Assembly (NCBI GenBank): GCA_964604675.1
Contig: CAZSAT010000117.1
Location: forward strand, 1 to 21,436
Reading direction: 5' to 3'
Length of the DNA: 21,436 bases
Source: CAZSAT01 sp964604675
GTDB taxonomy: Bacteria; Myxococcota_A; UBA796; CAJQPC01
Below are positions 1 through 7,346 of the stretch, piece after piece (positions within the stretch are counted from its first letter, which is position 1; each line of letters opens with the position of its first letter). Position numbers and translations under genes: made by a program. Below the pieces are notes generated by a model that was given only the letters and a program-made list of their open reading frames with translations, did not search any database and was not told the DNA's origin.

Positions 1-410
1 CGACCCCAGCCGATCGTCGCGTTGCTGAGCCCACCGAAGTGGCGCCCGTCGACCTCGTCGAGCGCGGCCTGGAGATCGTGCACGCGGCCCGCTGGGGAGC
101 CCGGTGGCCGTCGCCGACGGGTGACCCGTGATGCAAGGGCAAGGGCATCGAAGCTCGCCGAGCGCAGCTGCGCGAGGAAGACCTCGTCGGTGTCCACCAG
201 GTCCACGTGCAGGCCGATCACCAGCCGACCCCAGGCAAAGCGCCGGGTGACGGGCGTTCGAGCGGCCCGATGGATCTCGATCGTCACACCCCGGTACCGC
301 GGGTGTTGTTCGGCCAAGAAGGCGCCCACGCGGTGAGCGCGGACACGTGCCTCCTCGCCCAAGCGGACGCCCCGTCGAGCACGAACCGTGACAGAAGAGC
401 TGAAAGGCAC
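1..410 (-). CDS. Probable SprT-like domain protein (partial, 3' end beyond left edge)
   Basis: The reverse strand from 410 to base 1 reads open without a stop, about 136 residues in the frame that starts at the GTG at 410-408. The N-terminal 100 residues are basic and not recognised. The last part reads L-Q-A-A-L-D-E-V-D-G-R-H-F-G-G-L-S-N-A-T-I-G-W-G-R in pieces, with HFGG followed by IGWGR. This resembles the start of SprT-like zinc metalloprotease domains, where a helix is followed by 'N-x-x-Y/H-F-G-G' and a strand ending 'W-G/S'. The HExxH zinc motif would lie beyond the window edge, so the assignment cannot be confirmed here. An alternative in-frame GTG lies at 329-327. No good ribosome binding site was seen. 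The gene is divergent from the sulfatase-like gene, with only about 24 bases between starts, so both promoters would have to overlap the other gene or each other. Confidence 0.5.
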   Translation of the reverse strand, partial: MPFSSSVTVRARRGVRLGEEARVRAHRVGAFLAEQHPRYRGVTIEIHRAARTPVTRRFAWGRLVIGLHVDLVDTDEVFLAQLRSASFDALALASRVTRRRRPPGSPAGRVHDLQAALDEVDGRHFGGLSNATIGWG

Positions 411-434
411 TGGACAAGGTGCTATCAGGCGCGC

Positions 435-2537
435 GTGAAGCGGGACCTCGGAATCGGCCTGGCGTGGTTCGCCATCTTGTTTGCCTACGACGCCTGGACC
501 TCGTCGTGGGCCATCGACAAGGCGATGGGCAAGGTCAAGCACGCGCCCGAGGCCGTCGCGATCGTGCAGCGCGAGGTCTCGATCTTCCTGCTGCAGTTCG
601 CGGGCAGCTACGTGTTGATGGGCCTCGTGGCGGGGATCGTGCTCCACCTGGTCGGTCGCAGCTTCGCAGCGCCGCGCGCGCTCGGGCCTCGGCTCGTGAC
701 GATCGCAGGCGTGACCGCCTGGATCACGATTCGAGGCGCCATCTCCTGGCCGCGCCTCTTCACCGGCGCGCCCGGCGCCGTCTGGATCGCCGAGAACGGA
801 ACGCCCGCGCAGGTCGATCTGACCTTCGGAGTTCTGGCGCTCACCGCACTCGGAGCCGGCTGGATCCTCCGCCGCCCGTCGCCGGTGTGGCCCGCCGCCA
901 CCGTGGTGACCGCGGTCCTCATCGGGAGGCTCGATCACCAGCCGCGGGCCACGCCCGTCGAGCCCTCCCCGGGTCCGAACGTGGTCATCCTGAGCTTCGA
1001 CGCCCTGCGACCCGATCACCTGGCATCGTTCGGGTACGATCGCCAGACCACCCCGGCCTTGGATGCCTTCCTGGAGCAGGCCGCGGTCTACGAGAGCGCC
1101 TTCACGCCGCTGGCCCGGACCTGGCCCGCATGGACCAGCATCCTGACCGGCGCGGATCCGCTGCGACACGGCCTCCGCGACAGCCTGCCCGCGCCGGGCG
1201 CCGAGCTGCCCCAGGTGCCGCTCTTGACCACGCTCCTCCAAGACGCCGGCTACCACACCACCTTCCTCACCGACGACAGCCGCTTCTCCTACATGCTCCC
1301 AGAGCACGGCTGGGACACCATCAGCCAGCCGCCGGTCGGCATCCGGGCCTTCGCGCCCAGCCGGTACCAGCCCTACTTCCGATCGTTCTTCACCTTCCTG
1401 CACGGTCCCTTGAGCGGCTGGAAGCTGGTGCCGACCTACCGCTACAACCAGGCCTACGGCGCCACCCACCGCACCGACTACTTCGCCGAGCACGTGGCCG
1501 ACGCCATCGGCCGTGCGTCGAAGCACGAGCGCTTCTTCGTGGCGGCCCACGTCTGCCTGCTCCATGCACCGGCCGACCGCCCATGGCCCTACCACTCCAT
1601 CTGGGGCATGAAGGGCTTCAAGGGCGGCAACCGCTGGAAGTACCGCTCGACCGGATCCCCCGCGGCCGACGGTGACCAGTGGGACGCGGAGCGCCTGAGG
1701 AAGCTCGAGTACCAGGCCCGCGCGCGGCAGCAGAACATCGATCTCTACGATGCGGGCCTCTCGATGGTCGACGACACCTTCGCCCGCATCAACGAGGCGC
1801 TGGAGGAAGGCGGCGTGTGGGAGAACACCCTGGTGCTGGTGATCTCCGATCACGGAGAGGACTTCCTGAACGACGCCACCCGCTACGACTACCGGGGCCC
1901 GAACCACGGCTACACCCCCTACGGCACGGGCCAGAACCAGGTGCTCCTCGCGATCCGCGGTGCCGGCTTCGAGCCAGGCCGCTACGACGCCCTGACGGGC
2001 CTGATCGACGTGGCGCCGACCATCGCCAGGTACGCCGGCATCGAAGGCCTCTCCGCGGACGGCCTCGCCTTGCAGGATGCCATTCCCGACGATCGGGTCC
2101 TCTTCGGCGAGACAGGGGTGGCCGAGGACGGCTACTGGCCCGAGGGGCACCGCGCCTACCCCTTCGAGCGCTCCCACCACCGCTACACGGTCGACCCGGA
2201 GACCACCCGCGTGTTCCAGCGTCCCAAGTACGACCGGTACACCATCCTCGCCAAGGATCGGTGGTTGATCACGAAGGATCGCTGGCTCGTGGAGACCAAC
2301 CTCGAGAGCGGGCCGGACTACGAGCTGTTCGACTGGAAGGCCGATCCCGAGTTCGCCGTGGACCTGCTCGACCGGGAGCCCGAGACGACGGCCGAGCTGC
2401 GCACGCTCCTCGCCGCGCGGCCGTTCCTCTACGAAGACGACGGACAACCGACCTGGCCCGATGCAGAGGCCTGGGCGTACACGCCCGAGCCCCTCGAGCC
2501 GGACACCAGCGTCATCGGGCCCGAGAAGGCACCGTGA
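435..2537 (+). CDS. Membrane-anchored sulfatase-fold protein with a Thr nucleophile; probable phospho-group transferase or hydrolase
   Basis: 700 residues from the GTG at 435. Hydrophobic segments lie near residues 4-23, 52-76, 87-103 and 122-150. A sulfatase/alkaline-phosphatase-fold domain follows, probably periplasmic. Metal-binding residues are visible: D189 in the SFDALRPDH motif and D472-H473 in SDHGEDF. The position where true sulfatases carry Cys or Ser for formylglycine (C/S-x-P-S-R) reads T229-W-P-A-W-T-S-I-L-T-G. A Thr nucleophile is typical of phosphoglycerol or phosphoethanolamine transferases and phosphodiesterase-like members (LtaS, EptA and OpgB type), so sulfate-ester hydrolysis is unlikely. 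The N-terminal membrane part plus outer catalytic domain also fits OpgB/LtaS architecture. I chose GTG 435 because the 76 upstream residues of the longer frame have no hydrophobic start and overlap the divergent gene. It is the first gene of a tight run, and its stop overlaps the next start (GTGA). The substrate is unknown. Confidence 0.8.
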   Translation: MKRDLGIGLAWFAILFAYDAWTSSWAIDKAMGKVKHAPEAVAIVQREVSIFLLQFAGSYVLMGLVAGIVLHLVGRSFAAPRALGPRLVTIAGVTAWITIRGAISWPRLFTGAPGAVWIAENGTPAQVDLTFGVLALTALGAGWILRRPSPVWPAATVVTAVLIGRLDHQPRATPVEPSPGPNVVILSFDALRPDHLASFGYDRQTTPALDAFLEQAAVYESAFTPLARTWPAWTSILTGADPLRHGLRDSLPAPGAELPQVPLLTTLLQDAGYHTTFLTDDSRFSYMLPEHGWDTISQPPVGIRAFAPSRYQPYFRSFFTFLHGPLSGWKLVPTYRYNQAYGATHRTDYFAEHVADAIGRASKHERFFVAAHVCLLHAPADRPWPYHSIWGMKGFKGGNRWKYRSTGSPAADGDQWDAERLRKLEYQARARQQNIDLYDAGLSMVDDTFARINEALEEGGVWENTLVLVISDHGEDFLNDATRYDYRGPNHGYTPYGTGQNQVLLAIRGAGFEPGRYDALTGLIDVAPTIARYAGIEGLSADGLALQDAIPDDRVLFGETGVAEDGYWPEGHRAYPFERSHHRYTVDPETTRVFQRPKYDRYTILAKDRWLITKDRWLVETNLESGPDYELFDWKADPEFAVDLLDREPETTAELRTLLAARPFLYEDDGQPTWPDAEAWAYTPEPLEPDTSVIGPEKAP

Positions 2538-4141
2538 CCAGTCCGACGACGGCGCGGATCCTCGCGGGCATGCTCGCCGGACGCGGCGTGCGGCACGCGT
2601 TCGGCATGCCAGGCGGCGTCACGTTGCCGCTCCTGGAGGCCTTCGGCAAGGAGGGCATCGACTTCGTGCTCGTGCGCGACGAGGCGAGCGCCGGGTTCAT
2701 GGCCGACGCCACCTGGCAGCTCACGGGAGCCCCCGGAGTCTGCGTGGCCACCCTGGGGCCGGGCGCCACCAACCTCGTGAGCGGTGTGGCGGGCTGCCTG
2801 ATGGACCGCGCCAACGTGGTCGCCATCACAGGGCAGATCGACGTCGGCCGCGCCGGCATCTACACCCACCAGACCCTGGATCAGATGCGGCTCTTCGAGC
2901 CGGTCACCAAGCACGCTGTCACGCTCACCCGCGAGGCCGCGGGCCGGGAGATCGCGCTCGCTCTCCGCCACCTCGACGAGGGTCGACCCGGTCCCATCCT
3001 GCTCAACATCCCAGGCGACGTGGCCCAGGCGCGGCAGGACATCGTGCTGCCCGATCGCTTCCAGCCGTCGCTGTCGTTTCCCGGCGACCTCGACATCGAG
3101 CAGGCCTGCACCCAGCTCTCGGAAGCCTTCCGTCCGGTCATCGTCGCCGGGCTCAGCGACCTCGGCGAGGACACCGCCAAGGCACTGAACGAGCTGGCCA
3201 CGGCCCTCCGGGCCCCCGTGATGACCACGTACAAGGCCAAGGGACTGGTCGACGAGCGCGGGCCGTGGTCTGCCGGTGCGATGGGCCTGTCGCCGCGGGT
3301 CGACGAGGTGCAACAGCAGCTCATCGCCGGCAGCGACGTGCTCCTCGCCGTGGGCCTCGACCCCGTGGAGCTGCGGCCGAACTGGCTCCCGGGCTGGCCG
3401 GCCGAGCTGCCGGTCATTACGGTCGACCCCGTGCCGCCAGTCGACCTGGTCCACCCGGTCGAGGCGATGCTGACCGGCGACGTGCCTGGCATCCTCCACG
3501 CCCTGGCCGCCGGCGTGTCCCCCGCCCGCTCGAGGTGGACGCAGCGCGAGCTCGCGGTGCACCGCATGCGCTGGGACCGCCTGCTCGACGACGACGATCG
3601 GGGGCCCGCCACCGCCCTGAAGGCCGTGCAGGACGCGCTCCCGGAAGACGCCATCGTGACCCTCGATGTCGGCGCACACCGCATCGCGGCGAGCCACGTC
3701 TGGAGGTGCGCTGCGCCGAACCGGCTGTTGCAGTCCAACGGCTTCTCCAGCATGGGGTACGGGCTCCCCGCCGCCATCGCTGCACGGCTGGCCCGTCCCT
3801 CCAGCCCGGTGTGCTGCGTGACCGGCGACATGGGGCTCTGGATGACGCTCGGCGAGCTCGGCGTGGTGCAGGACCGGATGCTCGACCTCGTCGTCGTCTA
3901 CCTCGCCGACGAGTCCCTCTCGCTGATCGAGCTGAAGCAGGAGCGCATGGGCCTCCGCGAGCGAGGCGTGCGGTTCCGAAACCCCCACGTCGAGGCCCTG
4001 GGCGTGGCCTTCGGCGGGCGCGGCGTGCGCGCCCGCGGCTACGAAGCGGTCCGAGCTGCGGTAACGGCCGGCCTCGATCGGGGCGGTCTGACGCTCATCG
4101 AGGCCCAGGTGGAGCCCGCGTCGTACCGCGAGCAGATGTAG
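2534..4141 (+). CDS. Acetolactate-synthase-like thiamine-diphosphate-dependent decarboxylase/carboligase
   Basis: 535 residues in the three-domain ThDP-enzyme layout (PYR, central, PP). The PYR domain has the catalytic Glu (E50 in VRDEASAGFMAD) and the family signature around TLGPGATNLVSG. The PP domain has the ThDP/Mg motif beginning G431-D432-M-G and continuing to ADESLSLIELKQ, where the usual NN is replaced by DE. LQSNGFSSMGYGLPAAIAA matches the acetolactate synthase (AlsS/IlvB) family. The central domain lacks the RFDDR motif typical of FAD-dependent acetohydroxyacid synthases, and no regulatory small subunit is nearby, so a role in branched-chain amino acid synthesis is doubtful. A 2-oxo acid decarboxylase role is possible, given the adjacent aminotransferase and thiol dioxygenase genes. 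The GTG start overlaps the sulfatase-like stop by 4 bases and has an AGAAGG Shine-Dalgarno at about 2524-2529. The exact substrate cannot be read from the sequence. Confidence 0.85.
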   Translation: MTSPTTARILAGMLAGRGVRHAFGMPGGVTLPLLEAFGKEGIDFVLVRDEASAGFMADATWQLTGAPGVCVATLGPGATNLVSGVAGCLMDRANVVAITGQIDVGRAGIYTHQTLDQMRLFEPVTKHAVTLTREAAGREIALALRHLDEGRPGPILLNIPGDVAQARQDIVLPDRFQPSLSFPGDLDIEQACTQLSEAFRPVIVAGLSDLGEDTAKALNELATALRAPVMTTYKAKGLVDERGPWSAGAMGLSPRVDEVQQQLIAGSDVLLAVGLDPVELRPNWLPGWPAELPVITVDPVPPVDLVHPVEAMLTGDVPGILHALAAGVSPARSRWTQRELAVHRMRWDRLLDDDDRGPATALKAVQDALPEDAIVTLDVGAHRIAASHVWRCAAPNRLLQSNGFSSMGYGLPAAIAARLARPSSPVCCVTGDMGLWMTLGELGVVQDRMLDLVVVYLADESLSLIELKQERMGLRERGVRFRNPHVEALGVAFGGRGVRARGYEAVRAAVTAGLDRGGLTLIEAQVEPASYREQM

Positions 4142-4154
4142 ACGCCGACCCGCC

Positions 4155-5606
4155 GTGCTCTTCAACTCCAAGATCTTCGTCGCGTTCATCGCGCTGACGC
4201 TGTCGGTCTACTACTTCCTGCCCGATCGGCTGAAGGTCTTCTGGCTCCTGGGCCTCTCCTGGCTGTTCTACGGCTTCTGGGAGCCCCAGCTCCTGACCCT
4301 GATCCTGCTCTCCACCGGCGTGGACTACCTCTGCGGCAAGCGGGTGGCCCAGCACGACGGCGACCGGTCCCGTCAGAAGCGCTGGCTGTACCTGTCGCTG
4401 GCGACCAACCTCGGCATCCTCGGGTTCTTCAAGTACCACGACTTCTTCGTGGGCGAGTTCGTGTACGCGCTGAACTGGTTCGGCTGGGGCGTGGACCCGG
4501 AGCGGTACCTGCTCCACCTGGTGCTGCCCGTCGGCATCAGCTTCTACACCTTCCAGACGATGGCCTACACCATCGACATCTACCGGGGGGACGTGAAGCC
4601 CGCCGACGACTTCTGGCGCTTCGCCCTTTACGTGGCCTTCTTCCCGCAGCTGGTGGCGGGCCCGGTCGAGCGTGCGCCGCACCTCCTGCCCCAGTTCTCG
4701 CGGCCCTTCCGCTTGAGCCAGAAGATGGTCTACGAGGGCGTGTTCCTCATCCTCCTGGGCTTCGTGAAGAAGGTGGTCGTGGCGGACAGGCTCGCCCGCT
4801 ACATCGAGCCCTACTACGAGGACCTGGCGCAGAACGGCGCCGACGCCGCCATGGCGATGCTGTGCTTCACGTGCCAGATCTACGTGGACTTCTCGAGCTA
4901 CTCGGACATCGCCATCGGGATCGGCCTGTTGCTCGGCTACCACATCCGGCCGAACTTCAACCTGCCCTTCGTGGTGCCGAGCATCCCCGAGCGGTGGCGG
5001 CGCTGGCACATCTCGATGTCCCACTGGTTCCGCGACTACATCTTCATCCCGCTCGGGGGCAGCCGCGGCGGCACGGTTCGGACCCAGATCAACATCATGA
5101 TCGTGATGTTCCTGAGCGGACTGTGGCACGGCGCCAGCAACAACTTCGTGATGTGGGGGCTGCTCAACGGCGCCACCATGGTGAGCCACCGCATCCTGAA
5201 GACGCCGCTTCGTAGCCTGTCCGGTGCCGCGAAGACGCTCGGCCTGCAGGCTCCGTACTACTACGTGTGCTGCTGGAACACCTTCTGCACCATCGCCACC
5301 ATCAACATCTTCTTCCGCTGCCCCGACTGGGAGATCGCGAAGAGCTACGTCCGCGAGATCTACCTCTCGGGGATCGGTGACTACGTGGTCGCCTGGCAGA
5401 CCCGGGCGGAGCTGAACGTCGAGCTCAAGTGGGGCCTGACCTGGATCGTGGTGGTCTTCCTGGCGCACGAGTCCCAGCGCTACTTCGGCCTCAAGGACCG
5501 CATCCTGGCCGACCGCCGAGCGTGGACGGTGGTGTGCATCGCCATGTTCTGGACGGTGGTGACCTTCGGGATCAGCGGCCCTCAGTTCATCTACTACCAG
5601 TTCTGA
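4155..5606 (+). CDS. MBOAT family membrane-bound O-acyltransferase (AlgI/DltB-like)
   Basis: 483 residues, strongly hydrophobic with about 9-11 membrane segments. The N-terminus LFNSKIFVAFIAL followed by a YYFLP segment is the classic opening of AlgI/DltB/PatA-type MBOAT proteins. The central signature RRWHISMSHWFRDYIFIPLGG carries H285. The catalytic His is H325 in SGLWHGASNNFVMWG. The family moves acyl groups, often acetyl, from a cytoplasmic donor across the membrane to polysaccharides or other surface polymers. It usually works with an SGNH/DltD/AlgJ partner, and such a partner is encoded immediately downstream, 2 bases away. The GTG start lies 13 bases after the ThDP enzyme stop. I see no strong Shine-Dalgarno, so translation probably depends on coupling. 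The acceptor molecule is unknown; no DltC-like carrier protein is present in the window. Confidence 0.93.
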   Translation: MLFNSKIFVAFIALTLSVYYFLPDRLKVFWLLGLSWLFYGFWEPQLLTLILLSTGVDYLCGKRVAQHDGDRSRQKRWLYLSLATNLGILGFFKYHDFFVGEFVYALNWFGWGVDPERYLLHLVLPVGISFYTFQTMAYTIDIYRGDVKPADDFWRFALYVAFFPQLVAGPVERAPHLLPQFSRPFRLSQKMVYEGVFLILLGFVKKVVVADRLARYIEPYYEDLAQNGADAAMAMLCFTCQIYVDFSSYSDIAIGIGLLLGYHIRPNFNLPFVVPSIPERWRRWHISMSHWFRDYIFIPLGGSRGGTVRTQINIMIVMFLSGLWHGASNNFVMWGLLNGATMVSHRILKTPLRSLSGAAKTLGLQAPYYYVCCWNTFCTIATINIFFRCPDWEIAKSYVREIYLSGIGDYVVAWQTRAELNVELKWGLTWIVVVFLAHESQRYFGLKDRILADRRAWTVVCIAMFWTVVTFGISGPQFIYYQF

Positions 5607-5608
5607 CC

Positions 5609-6715
5609 GTGCCGAGACCCGTCCCGCCGCCGCCGCCTCAACCCACCGTCGCCGAGACGCGGGCGGGGGTGCGACTGGTGGCGGTGCTGGCCTTCGCCAT
5701 CGTCGGTCTGATGCTCGTCTTCGCCATCCCGTACAGCGTCCGCGGTCCGATGGTCGAGTACGGTCGCAGCAACGGAGCCAGCTGGAACCGCTACAAGCTC
5801 AAGAAGATGAGCCGGAAGAAGCTCCGGCTCCACGAGGGCGGGCGCATCGCCTGGCTGGTGGGCTCGAGCATCCTGCGCGACAGCTTCGACGAGAAGCTCG
5901 TCAACCGGCTGCTCGAGGAGGAGGGGTCCGAGTACCGCGTGCGCAAGTTCGGCCAGACCCGGGGGGCGTCAGCGCTCTCGGCGGGTGTCGTGCGGCGGCT
6001 GCCGATGGAGCCGGGCGACCTCGTCGTGCACAACGTGGCGGCCGAGAACTTCCGACGGGATTGGGTCGACTTCAGCGAGCTGCCCGGCTGGAGGCTGCAG
6101 CTCTGGCTGAAACCGCACGAGATCTGGGCCATCCAGGAGTGGAGCCTCGCCGAGCGCCTGGAGGAGATGGTCGCGGTGCCTCGAGACTTCTACAGCTTTC
6201 ACGAGGACCACATGGAGGGCACACGCCTCTGGCTCACGTGGGCCATCCGACAGGGTGAGCGCCCCGAGAAGCGCACCAAGAGCTACCATCTGACCTACAA
6301 GAAGTCCGAGCTCATCGGACGCCTCAAGAGTGCGCGCCGGCGCGGCATCGAGAGCTCCTACCGGGTGGAGGATGCGGACTTCGATCTCAGCCCCGAGCAG
6401 TTCAACATGCGCGGACTCGCCACCCTGCGGCGCGCCGCGAAGCACGGCCAGGCGGAGCTCGTGCTGGTGGACATCCCCCCTCGGCAGGAGTACCAGGCCA
6501 CCTTCTTGGACGAGGGCGTGCGGAAGAGGTGGGACGAGTGGCGGGCTGAACAGCCGGAGCTCGTCTACTTCCCACAGCAACTCGAAGACGACTACTACGA
6601 CATGAAGCACCCGAACTCACGGGGCAGACGCTCACTCTCGCGTTATTTTGTGTCGTGGCTGAATCATCGGCAGGTCGGTGCTCCCACACCGTTGCACTGG
6701 CCGCCAGATGATTGA
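5609..6715 (+). CDS. SGNH-hydrolase/DltD-AlgJ-like membrane-anchored acyl-transfer partner
   Basis: 368 residues from a GTG two bases after the MBOAT stop. A Pro-rich cytoplasmic tail (residues 1-14) is followed by one membrane anchor (about 22-42), so the rest should face the periplasm. The SGNH block I appears as VGSSILRDSF (G85-S86-S87). The C-terminal block V Asp/His pair appears as D331-M-K-H334-P-N-S-R-G. This arrangement matches DltD/AlgJ/AlgX-type proteins, which act after the MBOAT step in O-acylation of surface polymers. The middle region is rich in Arg, Glu and Trp and shows no second recognised domain. The assignment is supported jointly by the motif pair and the MBOAT neighbour. 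Whether it is an acyltransferase or an esterase cannot be told. It overlaps or nearly abuts the next gene, depending on that gene's start. Confidence 0.82.
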   Translation: MPRPVPPPPPQPTVAETRAGVRLVAVLAFAIVGLMLVFAIPYSVRGPMVEYGRSNGASWNRYKLKKMSRKKLRLHEGGRIAWLVGSSILRDSFDEKLVNRLLEEEGSEYRVRKFGQTRGASALSAGVVRRLPMEPGDLVVHNVAAENFRRDWVDFSELPGWRLQLWLKPHEIWAIQEWSLAERLEEMVAVPRDFYSFHEDHMEGTRLWLTWAIRQGERPEKRTKSYHLTYKKSELIGRLKSARRRGIESSYRVEDADFDLSPEQFNMRGLATLRRAAKHGQAELVLVDIPPRQEYQATFLDEGVRKRWDEWRAEQPELVYFPQQLEDDYYDMKHPNSRGRRSLSRYFVSWLNHRQVGAPTPLHWPPDD

Positions 6716-6740
6716 CACCGCAAGACTGATGGAGGACCCC

Positions 6741-7340
6741 ATGGAGATGCAGGAGAGCCGTCCGCTGCTGGAACGATGTCGAAGCCTCTCTACAGGGGCT
6801 GCCACCCCCGGCCCGCACCTGATGCGCAGCGTGCTGAAGGCCGGGGATCTGAGCGACGCGGAGATCGCCACCCTCGGCAGCGCGGATCCGAGCAAGCCTT
6901 ACGGACGCCGCGTGCTCTTCGCCACCGCTGCCCTCGAGGGCATGCTGGCCACCTGGACCCGCGGCGTGCCGTGCGCTCCCCACGACCATGGCGGCTCCTT
7001 CGGTGCCGTGCGCGTGCTGCGTGGTGTCAGCCGGCACAAGGTGTGGAAGGTGGTCGACGGCCGCATCGAGCTCCAGTTCGAAGAGCTCGTGGAGCCCGGC
7101 GGCGTGATGTCCTGCGGGCGCGACGTCATCCACAGCATGGGCGACGCTGGCGCCGACGAGAGCCTGGTGACCCTGCACCTCTACCACGACGCCATCGACT
7201 TCATGGTCGTGTACGACGTCGACGCGGGCAGCACCCACATCGTCGACGGCAGCTGTGGCGCCTGGATCCCGTACGACGAACCGCACCAGATCCGTTCGTC
7301 CCACCCGGGCATCGTCGCGCCCAAGCAGCTGCTGGCCTAG
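6741..7340 (+). CDS. Cysteine dioxygenase family (type I) cupin thiol dioxygenase
   Basis: 199 residues, the usual length for bacterial cysteine dioxygenase (CDO). The first cupin motif APHDHGGSFGAVRVLRG gives iron ligands H81 and H83. The second gives H131 in RDVIHSMGD. R56 in YGRRV corresponds to the substrate carboxylate-binding Arg of CDO and mercaptopropionate dioxygenase (Y-x-R). The Ser-His-Tyr outer-sphere triad (SLHLY in mammalian CDO) reads T144-L-H146-L-Y148, so Ser is replaced by Thr. The Cys that crosslinks to Tyr in animal enzymes is Gly here, as is usual in bacteria. The expected reaction is oxidation of cysteine (or another small thiol acid) with O2 to the sulfinic acid. I chose ATG 6741 because GGAGGA at 6731-6736 sits just ahead of it; upstream starts at 6708 and 6729 have poor sites. 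It lies in an operon between envelope acyl-transfer genes and an aminotransferase. Confidence 0.88.
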   Translation: MEMQESRPLLERCRSLSTGAATPGPHLMRSVLKAGDLSDAEIATLGSADPSKPYGRRVLFATAALEGMLATWTRGVPCAPHDHGGSFGAVRVLRGVSRHKVWKVVDGRIELQFEELVEPGGVMSCGRDVIHSMGDAGADESLVTLHLYHDAIDFMVVYDVDAGSTHIVDGSCGAWIPYDEPHQIRSSHPGIVAPKQLLA

Positions 7341-7346
7341 CGCACC

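Noticed and set aside
207..434. Longer N-terminus for the sulfatase-like protein
   Set aside because: The extra 76 residues are not hydrophobic or conserved-looking, have no ribosome site and overlap the divergent gene, which has better coding character there.
411..434. Possible promoter (TATCAG) ahead of the operon
   Set aside because: There is no -35 match, and any six bases with partial similarity would be found by chance.
2429..4189. Long open frame on the minus strand opposite the ThDP enzyme gene
   Set aside because: Its product is a low-complexity His/Gly/Arg/Val-rich sequence with no motifs, an expected shadow of a GC-rich gene.
4095..5468. Minus-strand open frame opposite the MBOAT gene
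   Set aside because: The sequence is rich in His, Val, Glu and Asp without motifs, and the plus strand has clear MBOAT motifs over the same bases.
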